From positions 1 through 64,000 of the forward strand of contig NZ_JAMWYX010000002.1 of assembly GCF_024305245.1 (NCBI RefSeq): DNA of 64,000 nt, in the 5' to 3' direction. The notes under the pieces were generated by a model. It saw only the letters and a list, made by a program, of their open reading frames with translations. It made no database searches and was not told where the DNA came from. Source of the DNA: Erythrobacter sp. (lineage in GTDB: Bacteria > Pseudomonadota > Alphaproteobacteria > Sphingomonadales > Sphingomonadaceae). Below are positions 1 to 8,332 of this stretch, piece after piece; the stretch's first letter is position 1; every line of letters starts with the position of its first letter. The position numbers and the translations under genes are program-made.

Positions 1-697
1 ATCGGAAAGCGCCAGTATCAATTCCTATGCGATTACCGCAATCCATCACCCGGTCGAAGATCGTGTGGCCATGCACCACCACCTTCTCGAGCGGGCCTTC
101 GTGATTGAGAAAACGCTCCCGGATCCACAAAAGATCGCTGCGCTTCTGGTCGCCTAGCGGGACGTCGGGATCGATCCCGGCATGGACGAAGACGTAATCG
201 CCCGCGCGGATCATCGTCTCGAAGCCTGCAATATACTCGCGTTCGGATTCGGGGACGAGCGCGGGCAGTCGTTCGAAGATTTCTTCCAGCGAGAGCGCGG
301 CATATTGTTTTTTCGACAGGCCGTAGCTCAGCACCGTCTCGCGCCCGCCATGCTTGAGGAAATGGCGCAAGGCCTCGGGCTTTTCGAAGGCGGCGAGGAA
401 CATTTGCTCATGATTGCCCGCCAGCACCCGCACCTTTCGGCTCTGCTGCCAGGCGCGGGTGCGCGATATCACCCCGGCGCTATCGGGCCCACGGTCGACC
501 AGATCGCCGAGCAGCACGACGCGGGTGTCGGCCGGTTCGCCCTTGCTGTCGTCCTGTTCGATTGCATCGATCATCGCGCGGTAGAGATCGATTCGCCCGT
601 GAATATCGCCGATGACGTAATAGCGCGTGCCAGCAGGCACCGCGGGAAGGCGCGGTGCCTGACGAGGACGGAACATTTCGCGCAGCCGGTCGAACAT
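1..697 (-). CDS. metallophosphoesterase (Ser/Thr phosphatase family), 3' end outside window
   Basis: Calcineurin-like phosphatase of the PrpE/ApaH-like bacterial Ser/Thr phosphatase group. The metal-binding motifs are in order: GDIHG at residues 30-34, GDLVDRG at 64-70 and GNHE at 94-97, followed by later His motifs (VHAG, VHGHT). The ATG at 697-695 is chosen because the protein begins MFDRLREMFRP and reaches the first motif at the usual distance. The next ATG, six codons on, is a possible alternative. The gene runs off the left edge, so the C-terminus is missing. Whether it dephosphorylates proteins or dinucleoside polyphosphates cannot be told from the sequence. It is divergent from the TorF-like gene. 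Confidence 0.85.
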   Translation of the reverse strand, partial: MFDRLREMFRPRQAPRLPAVPAGTRYYVIGDIHGRIDLYRAMIDAIEQDDSKGEPADTRVVLLGDLVDRGPDSAGVISRTRAWQQSRKVRVLAGNHEQMFLAAFEKPEALRHFLKHGGRETVLSYGLSKKQYAALSLEEIFERLPALVPESEREYIAGFETMIRAGDYVFVHAGIDPDVPLGDQKRSDLLWIRERFLNHEGPLEKVVVHGHTIFDRVMDCGNRIGIDTGAFR

Positions 698-1000
698 CGG
701 GTTGGTGGTGGCCCTGTGTGTGGAGGCGACAGGATGGTGGCCGGCGCGGGCCAGCCTGCCTGCCGCAAGATGGCGGCGTTTAGCTCCGGCACCGCCGGTC
801 CGCAACCGGCCGACCGGATATTGCGCCGGAGGGAGACAATTGTGCGCCAAAGGCCGCGCGGGCGCAAGGTGAAGGAACCATCTTGCGCCAATGCAACTAC
901 ATAGGTATGAAGATTGCAATCCGACGGGTGTCGTTCGCAACAAAGAAACGACGATCGGATTCGCAGGCGGGACAGCAAAACAACACAACAGGAAGCTGTC
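698..1000. other. intergenic region between divergent genes
   Basis: This gap of about 300 bp separates the divergent metallophosphatase and TorF-like genes and must hold both promoters. The part just before the TorF-like gene (about 890-1000) is AT-richer and ends in an AGGAAG ribosome-binding site at 990-995. I see no RNA gene, repeat or convincing consensus promoter in it. ORFs drawn across it have the composition of shadow frames. Confidence 0.5.
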
Positions 1001-2014
1001 ATGTCCAAAATCGCACTCCGCGGCCTCTCCGCCGCCACTCTCGCATATTGTCTTTGTTCCGCGCCCATGGCGTTTGCCCAGCAGTCGGGTGTCGCTGCGT
1101 CGGAGCATGAGCAGGCCGAGGACGCATCGGACGATGCGTTCGCGCTGGAACCCTCTGCATCGCCCGCTTCGCCGGTTCTCTCGCCGCTCTCCGGCACGCG
1201 GGCAATCGCTCCGGTCCCGGCAACCGCCAGTCGCGCCGCAGACGATGGGGCAGCGTCCGCCATCACCATTTCGGGCAGCGCGACGCTGACCTCCGATTAC
1301 CGGTTCCGCGGCGTCTCGCAGACCGATGAAGGCATGGCCGTGCAGGGCGGGATCACCATTTCCCACGAAAGCGGGTTCTATGTCGGCACCTGGGGTTCGA
1401 ACCTCGCCGGATGGGGTACCTTCGGCGGCACCAACATGGAACTCGATCTCATCGCGGGTTATGCCTTCCCGGTGGGAGCCGGCACGCTGGATACCGGGGT
1501 CGTTTGGTTCATGTATCCGAGCGGGGCCGACACCACCGATTTCGCCGAGCTGTATGCCCGATTGTCGGGCGATGTCGGGCCGCTCTCGCTGACTGCGGGC
1601 ATCGCCTATGCGCCCAAGCAGGAAGCGCTGGGCAAGGTGTTCCTGACCGGCGCGGCCGCAGCCGCCGGACTGCCCGACAATCCGGGCGACAAGGAAGACA
1701 ACCTCTACCTGTCGGGTGACGCGGTCTATGCTGTCGGCGATTCGCCGGTCAGCCTCAAGGCGCACCTCGGCTATTCGGACGGCAATTCCGGCCTTGGCCC
1801 GAACGGTACCAGCATCGCGCCCACCGGCACCTATTTCGATTGGTCGCTGGGCGTCGATGTCGCGCCGATCGAGGGGCTGACCTTGTCGGCCTCCTACATC
1901 GATACCGACATTTCCGCCGGTGACGGTGCCTATCTCCTGCCGAACTTTGCGACTCTGGCAGGCGGTGAGATCGCCGATGCGACGATCGTGTTCTCGGTCA
2001 CTGCTTCGTTCTGA
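1001..2014 (+). CDS. TorF family putative porin (TIGR02001-like outer-membrane protein)
   Basis: A 337-aa protein with a signal peptide ending at about residue 26 (AFA-QQ). An Ala/Ser/Pro-rich stretch follows, then a beta-barrel-like domain starting ATLTSDYRFRGVSQTD, the typical opening of the TIGR02001/TorF family. It ends in the aromatic residue expected of an outer-membrane protein (VTASF). Substrate and physiological role are unknown. The ATG at 1001 is preferred over upstream in-frame codons because it directly precedes the signal peptide and has AGGAAG 5 bp upstream. It is a single gene, closed by a strong hairpin. Confidence 0.85.
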   Translation: MSKIALRGLSAATLAYCLCSAPMAFAQQSGVAASEHEQAEDASDDAFALEPSASPASPVLSPLSGTRAIAPVPATASRAADDGAASAITISGSATLTSDYRFRGVSQTDEGMAVQGGITISHESGFYVGTWGSNLAGWGTFGGTNMELDLIAGYAFPVGAGTLDTGVVWFMYPSGADTTDFAELYARLSGDVGPLSLTAGIAYAPKQEALGKVFLTGAAAAAGLPDNPGDKEDNLYLSGDAVYAVGDSPVSLKAHLGYSDGNSGLGPNGTSIAPTGTYFDWSLGVDVAPIEGLTLSASYIDTDISAGDGAYLLPNFATLAGGEIADATIVFSVTASF

Positions 2015-2023
2015 TCAACGGGA

Positions 2024-2052
2024 GGGGCGCGGCTGGCACACCGCCGCGCCCC
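2024..2052. terminator. hairpin terminator between convergent genes
   Basis: A perfect 10-bp stem (GGGGCGCGGC at 2024-2033, GCCGCGCCCC at 2043-2052) with a 9-nt loop lies just after the TorF-like stop and before the stop of the SIMPL gene on the other strand. It can serve both transcripts. The T-tract is weak. Confidence 0.7.
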
Positions 2053-2065
2053 ATCCTTGCATCTT

Positions 2066-2818
2066 TCAATCGAGCGAAAAGCTGACGGTGGTGACCACCC
2101 GCACCTTCTTGTAGGGGCTGTCTGCCATTCCCCATCCCCCGGCCTCGCCGTCGCGCGCCTCGATAGTGAAATAGCCTTGCGTCGCATCGCGGATCTTGCC
2201 GACGCCCGATCCTGAATCCTCGGCGAACTGCTGCGCCGAAGCGCGCGCGTCCTTGGTCGCCTCGGCTACCATGTCGGGCTTGATGTCGTTGAGGCCGGTA
2301 AAGGTGTAGCTCATCCCCGAGCCTTCCTCCAGAAACACGCCGCGCCCGACCAGATCGAACTGCCGCGCGACCGCCTTTTGCGCGCGGGCGATGTCCTCGC
2401 TGCGCAGCGCAAGCCGCTGGCGCACGGTGTAGGTGGTGACGCCTTCGTTGGTATAGCTCGCGACATTGGCGCCGGTCGGCTGAAGCGCTTCGCCGGGGAA
2501 GCCCAGATCCTTGAAGAAGCCCTCGATCGCCTGCGTGTCGCGGCGCACCTTGTCCTGCGCTTCGGCAAGACTGCTGGAACTGGCGGAATAGGCAATCGTC
2601 CAGGTGGCAAGATCGGCTGTGACATCGCGTTCGGCAAGGCCGCGCACCGTGACCGCGCGTTCGGCATCTTTGGCGCGCAGCAAGCCGTTGCCGAGCAGGT
2701 ATCCGCCAGCGGTCAGGCCGATGGCAAGAATGGCCGCCGTCCCGAACCAGCGCAGCGTGGCAGGCTCGCGCCAGGCACGGGTCGGCCCATTCACCGGTTG
2801 CACTTCATCGCTGCTCAT
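2066..2818 (-). CDS. SIMPL domain-containing protein (YggE-like)
   Basis: A 250-aa protein with one N-terminal membrane segment (about residues 24-46), then a SIMPL/DUF541 domain in the envelope compartment. The recognisable parts are VTVRGLAERDVTADLATWTIAYS at the start of the domain and a Tyr/Thr-rich core. Family members such as E. coli YggE affect oxidative stress tolerance or envelope integrity, but the biochemical activity is not known. It is convergent with the TorF-like gene and divergent from glyoxalase I. Confidence 0.8.
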   Translation of the reverse strand: MSSDEVQPVNGPTRAWREPATLRWFGTAAILAIGLTAGGYLLGNGLLRAKDAERAVTVRGLAERDVTADLATWTIAYSASSSSLAEAQDKVRRDTQAIEGFFKDLGFPGEALQPTGANVASYTNEGVTTYTVRQRLALRSEDIARAQKAVARQFDLVGRGVFLEEGSGMSYTFTGLNDIKPDMVAEATKDARASAQQFAEDSGSGVGKIRDATQGYFTIEARDGEAGGWGMADSPYKKVRVVTTVSFSLD

Positions 2819-2932
2819 CGCATGTTTCCCCTACTGGTGTCGATGCGACGAGCTGTGCATTAACGTCGATGAACCGTTTTTGAATGAGGTTCTTGTTTCC
2901 GCCCGCCCTCCGGCGTGCGATATCCTCGCTCA

Positions 2933-2993
2933 TGCGACCCGAAGGTCGCATCGCTGCGGGCGGCCGGTCGGCCTTGCGGTCGCTTCGCGACCG
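2933..2993 (+). promoter_or_regulatory. tandem hairpins in the leader of gloA
   Basis: Two small hairpins lie between the divergent SIMPL and gloA genes. Hairpin 1 pairs TGCGACC (2933-2939) with GGTCGCA (2944-2950) over a CGAA loop. Hairpin 2 pairs CGGTCGC (2977-2983) with GCGACCG (2987-2993) and is followed by GTCTTT. The right arm of the first can also pair with the right arm of the second, so alternative folds are possible. Function unproven. Confidence 0.3.
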
Positions 2994-3022
2994 GTCTTTG
3001 TGTCAGATTTGAGAGTAGCTTT

Positions 3023-3460
3023 ATGACAAAATTTCTCCACTCGATGATCCGCGTCACCGATCCCGACGCGACGGTCGCATTCTTCAAGCTGATCGGTTTG
3101 GAAGAGGTCCGGCGCTTCGATGTCGAAGCAGGGCGGTTCACGCTGATCTTCCTCGCCGCGCCGGGGCAGGAAGGCGTGGCCGAAGTCGAACTGACCTATA
3201 ACTGGCCAGCGGAGGACGGCACTGCGGGCGAGCAATATGCCGGAGGGCGTAATTTCGGGCACCTCGCCTACCGTGTCGATAACATCTACGAGACCTGCCA
3301 GCGTCTGAAGGAAGCAGGCCACACCATCCACCGCCCCCCGCGCGACGGGCACATGGCCTTCGTCAAGTCGCCCGACGGGATCTCCGTGGAGTTGCTGCAG
3401 GAAGGCCATCTCGAGCCGGCCGAGCCATGGGCGAGCATGGAGAACACCGGCAGCTGGTAA
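3023..3460 (+). CDS. gloA: lactoylglutathione lyase (glyoxalase I)
   Basis: Isomerises the methylglyoxal-glutathione hemithioacetal to S-lactoylglutathione in the cytosol. At 145 aa it has the standard length, and the four metal ligands expected for GlxI are at H6, E56, H80 and E123. The ATG at 3023 gives the typical MxxFLHSMIRVxDPDxT start; upstream in-frame codons would add an unrelated arginine-rich extension. It stands alone downstream of a structured leader. Confidence 0.92.
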   Translation: MTKFLHSMIRVTDPDATVAFFKLIGLEEVRRFDVEAGRFTLIFLAAPGQEGVAEVELTYNWPAEDGTAGEQYAGGRNFGHLAYRVDNIYETCQRLKEAGHTIHRPPRDGHMAFVKSPDGISVELLQEGHLEPAEPWASMENTGSW

Positions 3461-3591
3461 GCACGCAAGCTCACGCCCCCATCGAAGTAAACGCGCCTTA
3501 ACTGTCAAAATACACTTCGAAAGTGCACACTGGTTGCCAGCTGTGCACCGGCGCGATAGTCTGTTGACTTACGCGGGGAAAGGGGGTCGCC

Positions 3592-4250
3592 TTGTCCATC
3601 GGAGACCTTGGGTTGTGGCAGCTATTTGCGCTGCTGCAGCACGAGTTATTGCTGTTCGCCGGGATCTTTTTCCTGATCGGTGCCGCCGATGATCTGGTGG
3701 TCGATGGGATTTGGCTGTGGCTCAGGTTCAGCGGCAAGGCGGTGACCGGGCAGCGGCCGCGCGACGCGCTCCGTCAGCGGCCTTTGCATGCGCCTGCAGC
3801 GGTGCTGATCCCCGCATGGCAGGAAGCCGCCGTGATCGGCGATACCATCGCGCACCTGCTGGCCAGCTGGCCGCAGCGCGATCTGCGGGTCTATGTCGGC
3901 TGCTATCGCAACGATCCCGCGACGCTTGCCGCAGCGGTCGCGGCCGCTGCGGGCGATGGACGTTTGCGTCTGGTGATCCACGACCGCGACGGGCCGAGCA
4001 CAAAGGCCGATTGCCTCAACCGGTTATACACCGCCCTTGCAACGGACGAGGCGCGATCAGGCCGACGGTTCGCGATGATGGTGTTCCACGATGCCGAAGA
4101 CATGGTCGATCCGGCTGCACTGGCCCTGCTTGACGAGGGCATCGCTGGCGGCGCCGACTTCGTGCAGCTTCCGGTCGAACCGCTGGTGCAGCGCCACGGA
4201 ACATGGCTGGCGAACCATCTGGGCAGCCATTACTGCGAGGAATTCGCCGA
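3592..4250 (+). pseudogene. NfrB-like family 2 glycosyltransferase, 5' fragment (interrupted)
   Basis: N-terminal half of a membrane glycosyltransferase of the NfrB (phage N4 adsorption protein B) type. It has an N-terminal membrane helix, the nucleotide-binding start (PAAVLIPAWQEAAVIGDTI) and the acidic FHDAEDMVDP motif. Translation starts at TTG 3592 with AAAGGGGG upstream. Family similarity ends at HYCEEFA (about 4250), where a 1167-bp insert begins. The TEDYELG and QKSRW motifs needed for catalysis are on the other fragment at 5413-6183. The frame runs on into the insert as far as a stop at 4378-4380, giving a chimeric 262-aa product. Confidence 0.85.
4245..4250. repeat. left copy of the 6-bp direct repeat flanking the insert
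   Basis: CGCCGA at the left junction; the right copy is at 5412-5417. It could be a target-site duplication. At 6 bp in a GC-rich genome chance is possible, but the exact restoration of the reading frame and of the protein family consensus supports it. Confidence 0.5.
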
Positions 4251-4573
4251 CGCGCAGCGATCTGCATCCGAGCCGATCAAATTGCTCGCAGCGGGCGGGT
4301 CCGCTTTCGACGATCTGGCACCAAAACCTGCCGTTCGGCTGACAGCCTCTTTTCAAAATTTTCGCTGGAATGCGCTGTGAACTGCGTGATATGTAGCGGA
4401 ACTAGTCGGATATCTAGCTCTCGACTTTTAAAAAAATGCCTCATTTTGAGACATCACTGCTTTTAGCATTGACTAATGGTCAACTAACTCCCCAGGGGAC
4501 TTACCAAGAGCGTCATGTCTCAGGTGGCGTGTAAGGTCGGGATCACTAGCGAGCGCATGGGTGGGGTGGATCA

Positions 4574-5245
4574 ATGAAGCTACTTAAAAAAATCAGTCAA
4601 ACGTGCCTGCTCTCCCTAATGTTTGTAGGTGCGGGGCCTGCGGTGGCTGCAACCACGATAGATATTGCTCAGAGCTATAATCTAGAGGCCGTCCCTGTCG
4701 GTCCGAACCGGAACGACGATACGTCGGGATGGAGCAGCTTCGATGCGTTTACTGTACAATCGGGTGACACGGTTAATTGGAATATAGATTTCGCTGGTAA
4801 TCAGCAGCTCACATTAACTGGTATGATGTCTATCTTTCCTTGGTTTCGTACAGCTGAGTCCGACACCATCAACATGACTGGCACCATGAATCTGCTGGGG
4901 GCAGATGGGTCGGTGCTCTTCTCTGCATCGAAAACCGATAGTAATGGCTCGATACATTTGGGCCAGTTTATGCGGAGCAGTGATTTCGGCGCCCTTCCTC
5001 CGAGCATCACATTCGCCGGGATCCAATACATCGGAACGGTTAACAGCTGGGCCACCGGTGATTTGTCGAAGACTTACGATCAGACGCGAATGCGGTGGAG
5101 CGCTGCATCGGCCAGTGTTTCGCAATTTCAGGCTTCGGTTCCAGAACCTACCACATGGGCGATGATGCTCCTTGGATTTGGATTCGTCGGCGGCGCGATG
5201 CGCTCCGTCAAACGCAAGCAGAAGCTTACCGTCTCCTACGCCTAG
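4574..5245 (+). CDS. PEPxxWA-CTERM sorting domain protein
   Basis: A 223-aa secreted protein. A signal peptide ends near AVAA (residue 26). A beta-rich middle (residues about 30-190) has no recognised domain. The C-terminal sorting signal is PEPTTWAMMLLGFGFVGGAMR followed by basic residues, the form used by exosortase and typical of sphingomonads. No exosortase gene is in the window, so processing must depend on a gene elsewhere. Codon use is AT-richer than in the flanking genes, which points to acquisition. It lies inside the disrupted glycosyltransferase gene with its own upstream region and a hairpin after the stop. Confidence 0.85.
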   Translation: MKLLKKISQTCLLSLMFVGAGPAVAATTIDIAQSYNLEAVPVGPNRNDDTSGWSSFDAFTVQSGDTVNWNIDFAGNQQLTLTGMMSIFPWFRTAESDTINMTGTMNLLGADGSVLFSASKTDSNGSIHLGQFMRSSDFGALPPSITFAGIQYIGTVNSWATGDLSKTYDQTRMRWSAASASVSQFQASVPEPTTWAMMLLGFGFVGGAMRSVKRKQKLTVSYA

Positions 5246-5267
5246 TAGTACTAGAAACGTACTGAGA

Positions 5268-5298
5268 GCGCCGCCGGTCGAAAGATTGGCGGCGCCTT
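5268..5298 (+). terminator. hairpin after the PEP-CTERM gene
   Basis: GCGCCGCC (5268-5275) pairs perfectly with GGCGGCGC (5288-5295) over a 12-nt loop and is followed by only two T residues. It lies 22 bp after the stop, so a terminator role is likely. Confidence 0.5.
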
Positions 5299-5412
5299 GC
5301 TGCCTGATCTGCTGCCTGAGGGTGCGTCTGGTTTCCACCCATCTTCACCTACTGAACGCAGCTTATCGGTTTCCTGAAAGCCGACATCAGCAGCTGCGAT
5401 AATGAACAGCAC

Positions 5413-6183
5413 GCCGAGGCTCATGGCAAGGCGATGGTGGTGCGCGACTGGCTGGGCGCAGGATTGCCGGGGGCGGGCGTGGGCTGCGCGGCGGCGCGCG
5501 GCGCGCTCGATCGCCTCGCACGGGGACGGGCCGACATGCAGCCCTTCGCCAGCGAATCGCTGACAGAGGATTACGAACTCGGGCTCGGCATCGCCGCGCA
5601 GGGCGGTGTTTGCCGGTTTGTGCGGGTGCGCGGGGATGACGGGCGGCTGGTGGCGACGCGGGCGCTGTTCCCCAATCGGATCGATCATGTCGTGCGCCAG
5701 AAAAGCCGCTGGGTATTGGGGATCGCCTTGCAGGGCTGGGACCGCATCGGCTGGAGCGGCGGCGTGCTCGAAGGCTGGATGCGCGCGCGTGACCGGCGCG
5801 GTCCACTGGCGGCGCTGGTTCTGCTGACCGGCTATGTGCTGGTGGTGCTGACGATGCTCGGCGGGCTCGCCATTTTGGCCGGTGTGGGCGAGCCGGTGCC
5901 GATCAGCCCCTTGCTGACATTTTTGCTGGTCGCCAACCTCGCCGCCTTCGGCTGGCGCGCGGCGATGCGGTTTGCCTTTGCCGCGCGCGAATACGGGCCG
6001 GGCGAAGCCGTTCGCGCGGTGCTGCGCCTACCGCTGGCCAATGTCGTGGCAATCATCGCCGGGCGGCGGGCCGTGTTCGCCTACGCCCGCACACTGGGCG
6101 GGCGCGCGGCGGCGTGGGACAAGACCGAGCACCACGTCCATCCGCTGCGCTTGAGCCTGACGAGCGGCGCGCGCGCGCAGTGA
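5413..6183 (+). pseudogene. NfrB-like family 2 glycosyltransferase, 3' fragment
   Basis: C-terminal half of the glycosyltransferase whose N-terminal half is at 3592-4250. Family similarity resumes at AEAHGKAMVVRDWLGAGLPG, followed by the SLTEDYELG motif, QKSRWVLG (the Q/RxxRW type motif) and several membrane helices. Rejoined at the repeat, the gene encodes 474 aa without a frameshift, so the fragment shows no decay beyond the insertion. Translation from the internal ATG at 5434 could give a truncated 249-aa product lacking the nucleotide-binding half. It is coupled by a GTGA overlap to the next gene. Confidence 0.85.
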
Positions 6184-7319
6184 AGCCTGCACGGCGAGCG
6201 GTTCCGGCGCGGGGCGCGCCACTGGTGATGATGGGGCTGCTGCTGGCCGCATGGATCGGTGGCCGCGCCGCGCTATGGGAAAGCCCGTTTCCGGCCAGTG
6301 CGGCATTGCTGCCCGGATTGCCATTTGCCGAAGCCGCGCCGTCCGCCGCGCGTCAGGCGTCCCTGCCCGCCGGACAGACCGACATTGCGGCAACCATTCC
6401 AGCCTCGGCTGCTCGCCTTCGCCGCGAACGTTCGGGCGGCGCTTTCATGTTGCTCGGCAGCGGGTTGTCGGTGGGCATGGATCCGCGCCTTGCCGCTGGC
6501 CACCAATTGCTGCGGCAAGCCGGGTTGCGAAACCCACTGTCACCGGCCCTGGCACCGGCACCGCGGCTGCGGGCCTTTGCGAGTGTGACGGGCAGCGATA
6601 ATCCGCCATTTCTTCCGCCTGCTGCGCCGCCAACCGGCGCAATGCGCGCAGGGCGCTGGTCGATCGATGCGTGGGGATTTTGGCGGCAGGGTTCGAATGC
6701 CGCGCCGATTTCGCAGGGGCGGGTGCCGATCTATGGCGCGAGCCAGGTTGGGGCAGTGCTGCAATACCGGCTGGCCCCGGCAAACGCCCGTGATCCGCGG
6801 CTCCATGCGCGCGCCTATCGCGCTTTGGTGCGGCGCGGGGAGAGCGAGCTGGCGCTGGGCGCTTCGGCCCGCCCGCTGCCGCGCGTGCCGGTGCGGGCAT
6901 TCGGCGAGGTGCGGGTGACTGATGGCGCGTTCCGCAACGAACTGCGCCCTTCCGCCTTCGCCGTCACCGAGTTCGCGCCGGTCGCGCTACCGCTCGGCAC
7001 CCGGCTGGAGGCCTATGCGCAGGCCGGCTGGGTCGGCGGGGTGGAAGACACCTTCTTTGCCGACGGTCAGGCGAGCGTGACGCGCGAGATCGAAGCCATG
7101 GCAAGCGCCTCCGATAACGCGGTGCGGCTCAGCGTGGGAGCTGGGGCGTGGGGCGGGGCGCAGCAAGGTGCCCACCGGGTCGATCTCGGCCCGACGATGC
7201 GGCTCGACATGACCATGGGCGAGGTGCCGGCGCGCCTCTCGCTCGATTGGCGTGAGCGGGTGGAGGGCGATGCCGGACCGGGCTCCGGCGTGGCCGTCAC
7301 CCTGTCGACCCGGTTCTGA
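6180..7319 (+). CDS. predicted outer-membrane beta-barrel protein, NfrA-C-like candidate
   Basis: A 379-aa protein starting at GTG 6180, whose start overlaps the TGA of the glycosyltransferase (GTGA). It has an N-terminal hydrophobic segment, an Ala/Pro-rich middle (about residues 50-165), then a barrel-like region with alternating hydrophobic residues that ends LSTRF, an outer-membrane type terminus. In the N4 adsorption system NfrB pairs with the outer-membrane protein NfrA, and the tight coupling here suggests a similar polysaccharide export pair. The sequence resemblance to the NfrA C-terminal domain is only an impression and needs a profile search. Confidence 0.55.
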   Translation: MKPARRAVPARGAPLVMMGLLLAAWIGGRAALWESPFPASAALLPGLPFAEAAPSAARQASLPAGQTDIAATIPASAARLRRERSGGAFMLLGSGLSVGMDPRLAAGHQLLRQAGLRNPLSPALAPAPRLRAFASVTGSDNPPFLPPAAPPTGAMRAGRWSIDAWGFWRQGSNAAPISQGRVPIYGASQVGAVLQYRLAPANARDPRLHARAYRALVRRGESELALGASARPLPRVPVRAFGEVRVTDGAFRNELRPSAFAVTEFAPVALPLGTRLEAYAQAGWVGGVEDTFFADGQASVTREIEAMASASDNAVRLSVGAGAWGGAQQGAHRVDLGPTMRLDMTMGEVPARLSLDWRERVEGDAGPGSGVAVTLSTRF

Positions 7320-7414
7320 TCGGCGACTAATCGGCAACGCAGTGCCGACAATCGACGGGGATGCCCTGTCAGCGCGGCTTTTATCCACGGCCAGCCTCGG
7401 CTAATCGCACGGGC

Positions 7415-8332
7415 ATGGACGTTTACCTGCCCATTGCGAATCTCTCGGTCAACGGCCTCTTCATCGTGCTGCTGGGCGGGCTGACGGGCATTCTGTCCGG
7501 GCTGTTCGGCGTCGGCGGCGGGTTTCTGACCACGCCGCTGCTGATTTTCTACGGCATTCCCCCCACGGTCGCCGCAGCTTCGGCCGCGACACAGGTGACA
7601 GGTGCCAGCGTTTCGGGCGTGCTCGCCCATTCGCGGCGCAAAGGCGTCGATTACCGGATGGGCACGGTGATGGTCGGCGGCGGCGTGGTCGGCGCGCTGA
7701 TCGGCGCGGTGCTGTTCCGTGTGCTGCAGTCGCTCGGCCAGATCGATGTGGTGATCAACATCCTCTACGTGCTGATGCTCGGTTCGATCGGGTCGCTGAT
7801 GCTGCGCGAGGCGATTACCACGCTGCGCCCGTCGAGCCCGGGCAAAGGCAGTGCGCCAGCGCGCAAGCGGCGCCACCATCCGCTGGTGGCGAGCCTGCCC
7901 TATCGCTGGCGGTTCTATGCCTCGGGCCTGTATATCTCGCCGCTGGCGCCGCTGATCCTCGGGATGCTGGTTGGCATTCTGACCATGTTGATGGGGGTGG
8001 GCGGCGGGTTCCTGCTGGTCCCGGCGATGCTGTATATCCTCGGGATGAGCGGCAATGTCGTGGTCGGCACCTCGCTTTACCAGATCCTGTTCGTGACGAT
8101 GGTCACCACCATGACCCATGCGCTGACCACCAAGGCGGTCGATATCGTGCTGGCCGCGTTGCTGCTGCTGGGATCGGTCCTGGGCGCGCAGTTCGGCACG
8201 CAGATCGCGTTGAAGGCCCGGCCCGAATACCTGCGCCTCGCGCTTGCCGCGCTGGTTCTGGTGATCGCGCTGAGGATGCTCTACGGGCTGGGGGTGCAGC
8301 CCGACGAGATCTACACGGTGGCACCGTTGTGA
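7415..8332 (+). CDS. sulfite exporter TauE/SafE family permease
   Basis: A 305-aa polytopic membrane protein of the TSUP family, with two related halves each starting with a glycine-rich motif (GLFGVGGGFLTTP near residue 28; LMGVGGGFLLVPA near residue 192). TSUP proteins move sulfur-containing or organic anions; the substrate here cannot be assigned. The ATG at 7415 directly precedes the first membrane helix, and upstream in-frame codons give no sensible extension. The stop overlaps the GTG start of the TIGR02186 gene, so the two are translationally coupled. Confidence 0.88.
   Translation: MDVYLPIANLSVNGLFIVLLGGLTGILSGLFGVGGGFLTTPLLIFYGIPPTVAAASAATQVTGASVSGVLAHSRRKGVDYRMGTVMVGGGVVGALIGAVLFRVLQSLGQIDVVINILYVLMLGSIGSLMLREAITTLRPSSPGKGSAPARKRRHHPLVASLPYRWRFYASGLYISPLAPLILGMLVGILTMLMGVGGGFLLVPAMLYILGMSGNVVVGTSLYQILFVTMVTTMTHALTTKAVDIVLAALLLLGSVLGAQFGTQIALKARPEYLRLALAALVLVIALRMLYGLGVQPDEIYTVAPL

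Larger units (their letters stand above)
4251..5417 (+). mobile_element. 1167-bp insert in the nfrB-like gene, carrying a PEP-CTERM gene
   Basis: The insert is delimited by a 6-bp direct repeat CGCCGA (4245-4250 and 5412-5417). Its length is exactly 389 codons, so deleting it with one repeat copy restores an open NfrB frame reading ...EEF-AEAHGKAMVVRD.... The inside is AT-richer than its surroundings, above all from 4380 to 4900, and holds one complete PEP-CTERM gene. No transposase, integrase or clear terminal inverted repeat was found, so the mechanism is inferred. It could be a non-autonomous element or an insertion by another route. Confidence 0.65.

Noticed and set aside
5251..5688. 145-aa minus-strand frame across the right insert junction, considered as a transposase remnant
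   Set aside because: It overlaps the conserved glycosyltransferase frame and shows no transposase motif.
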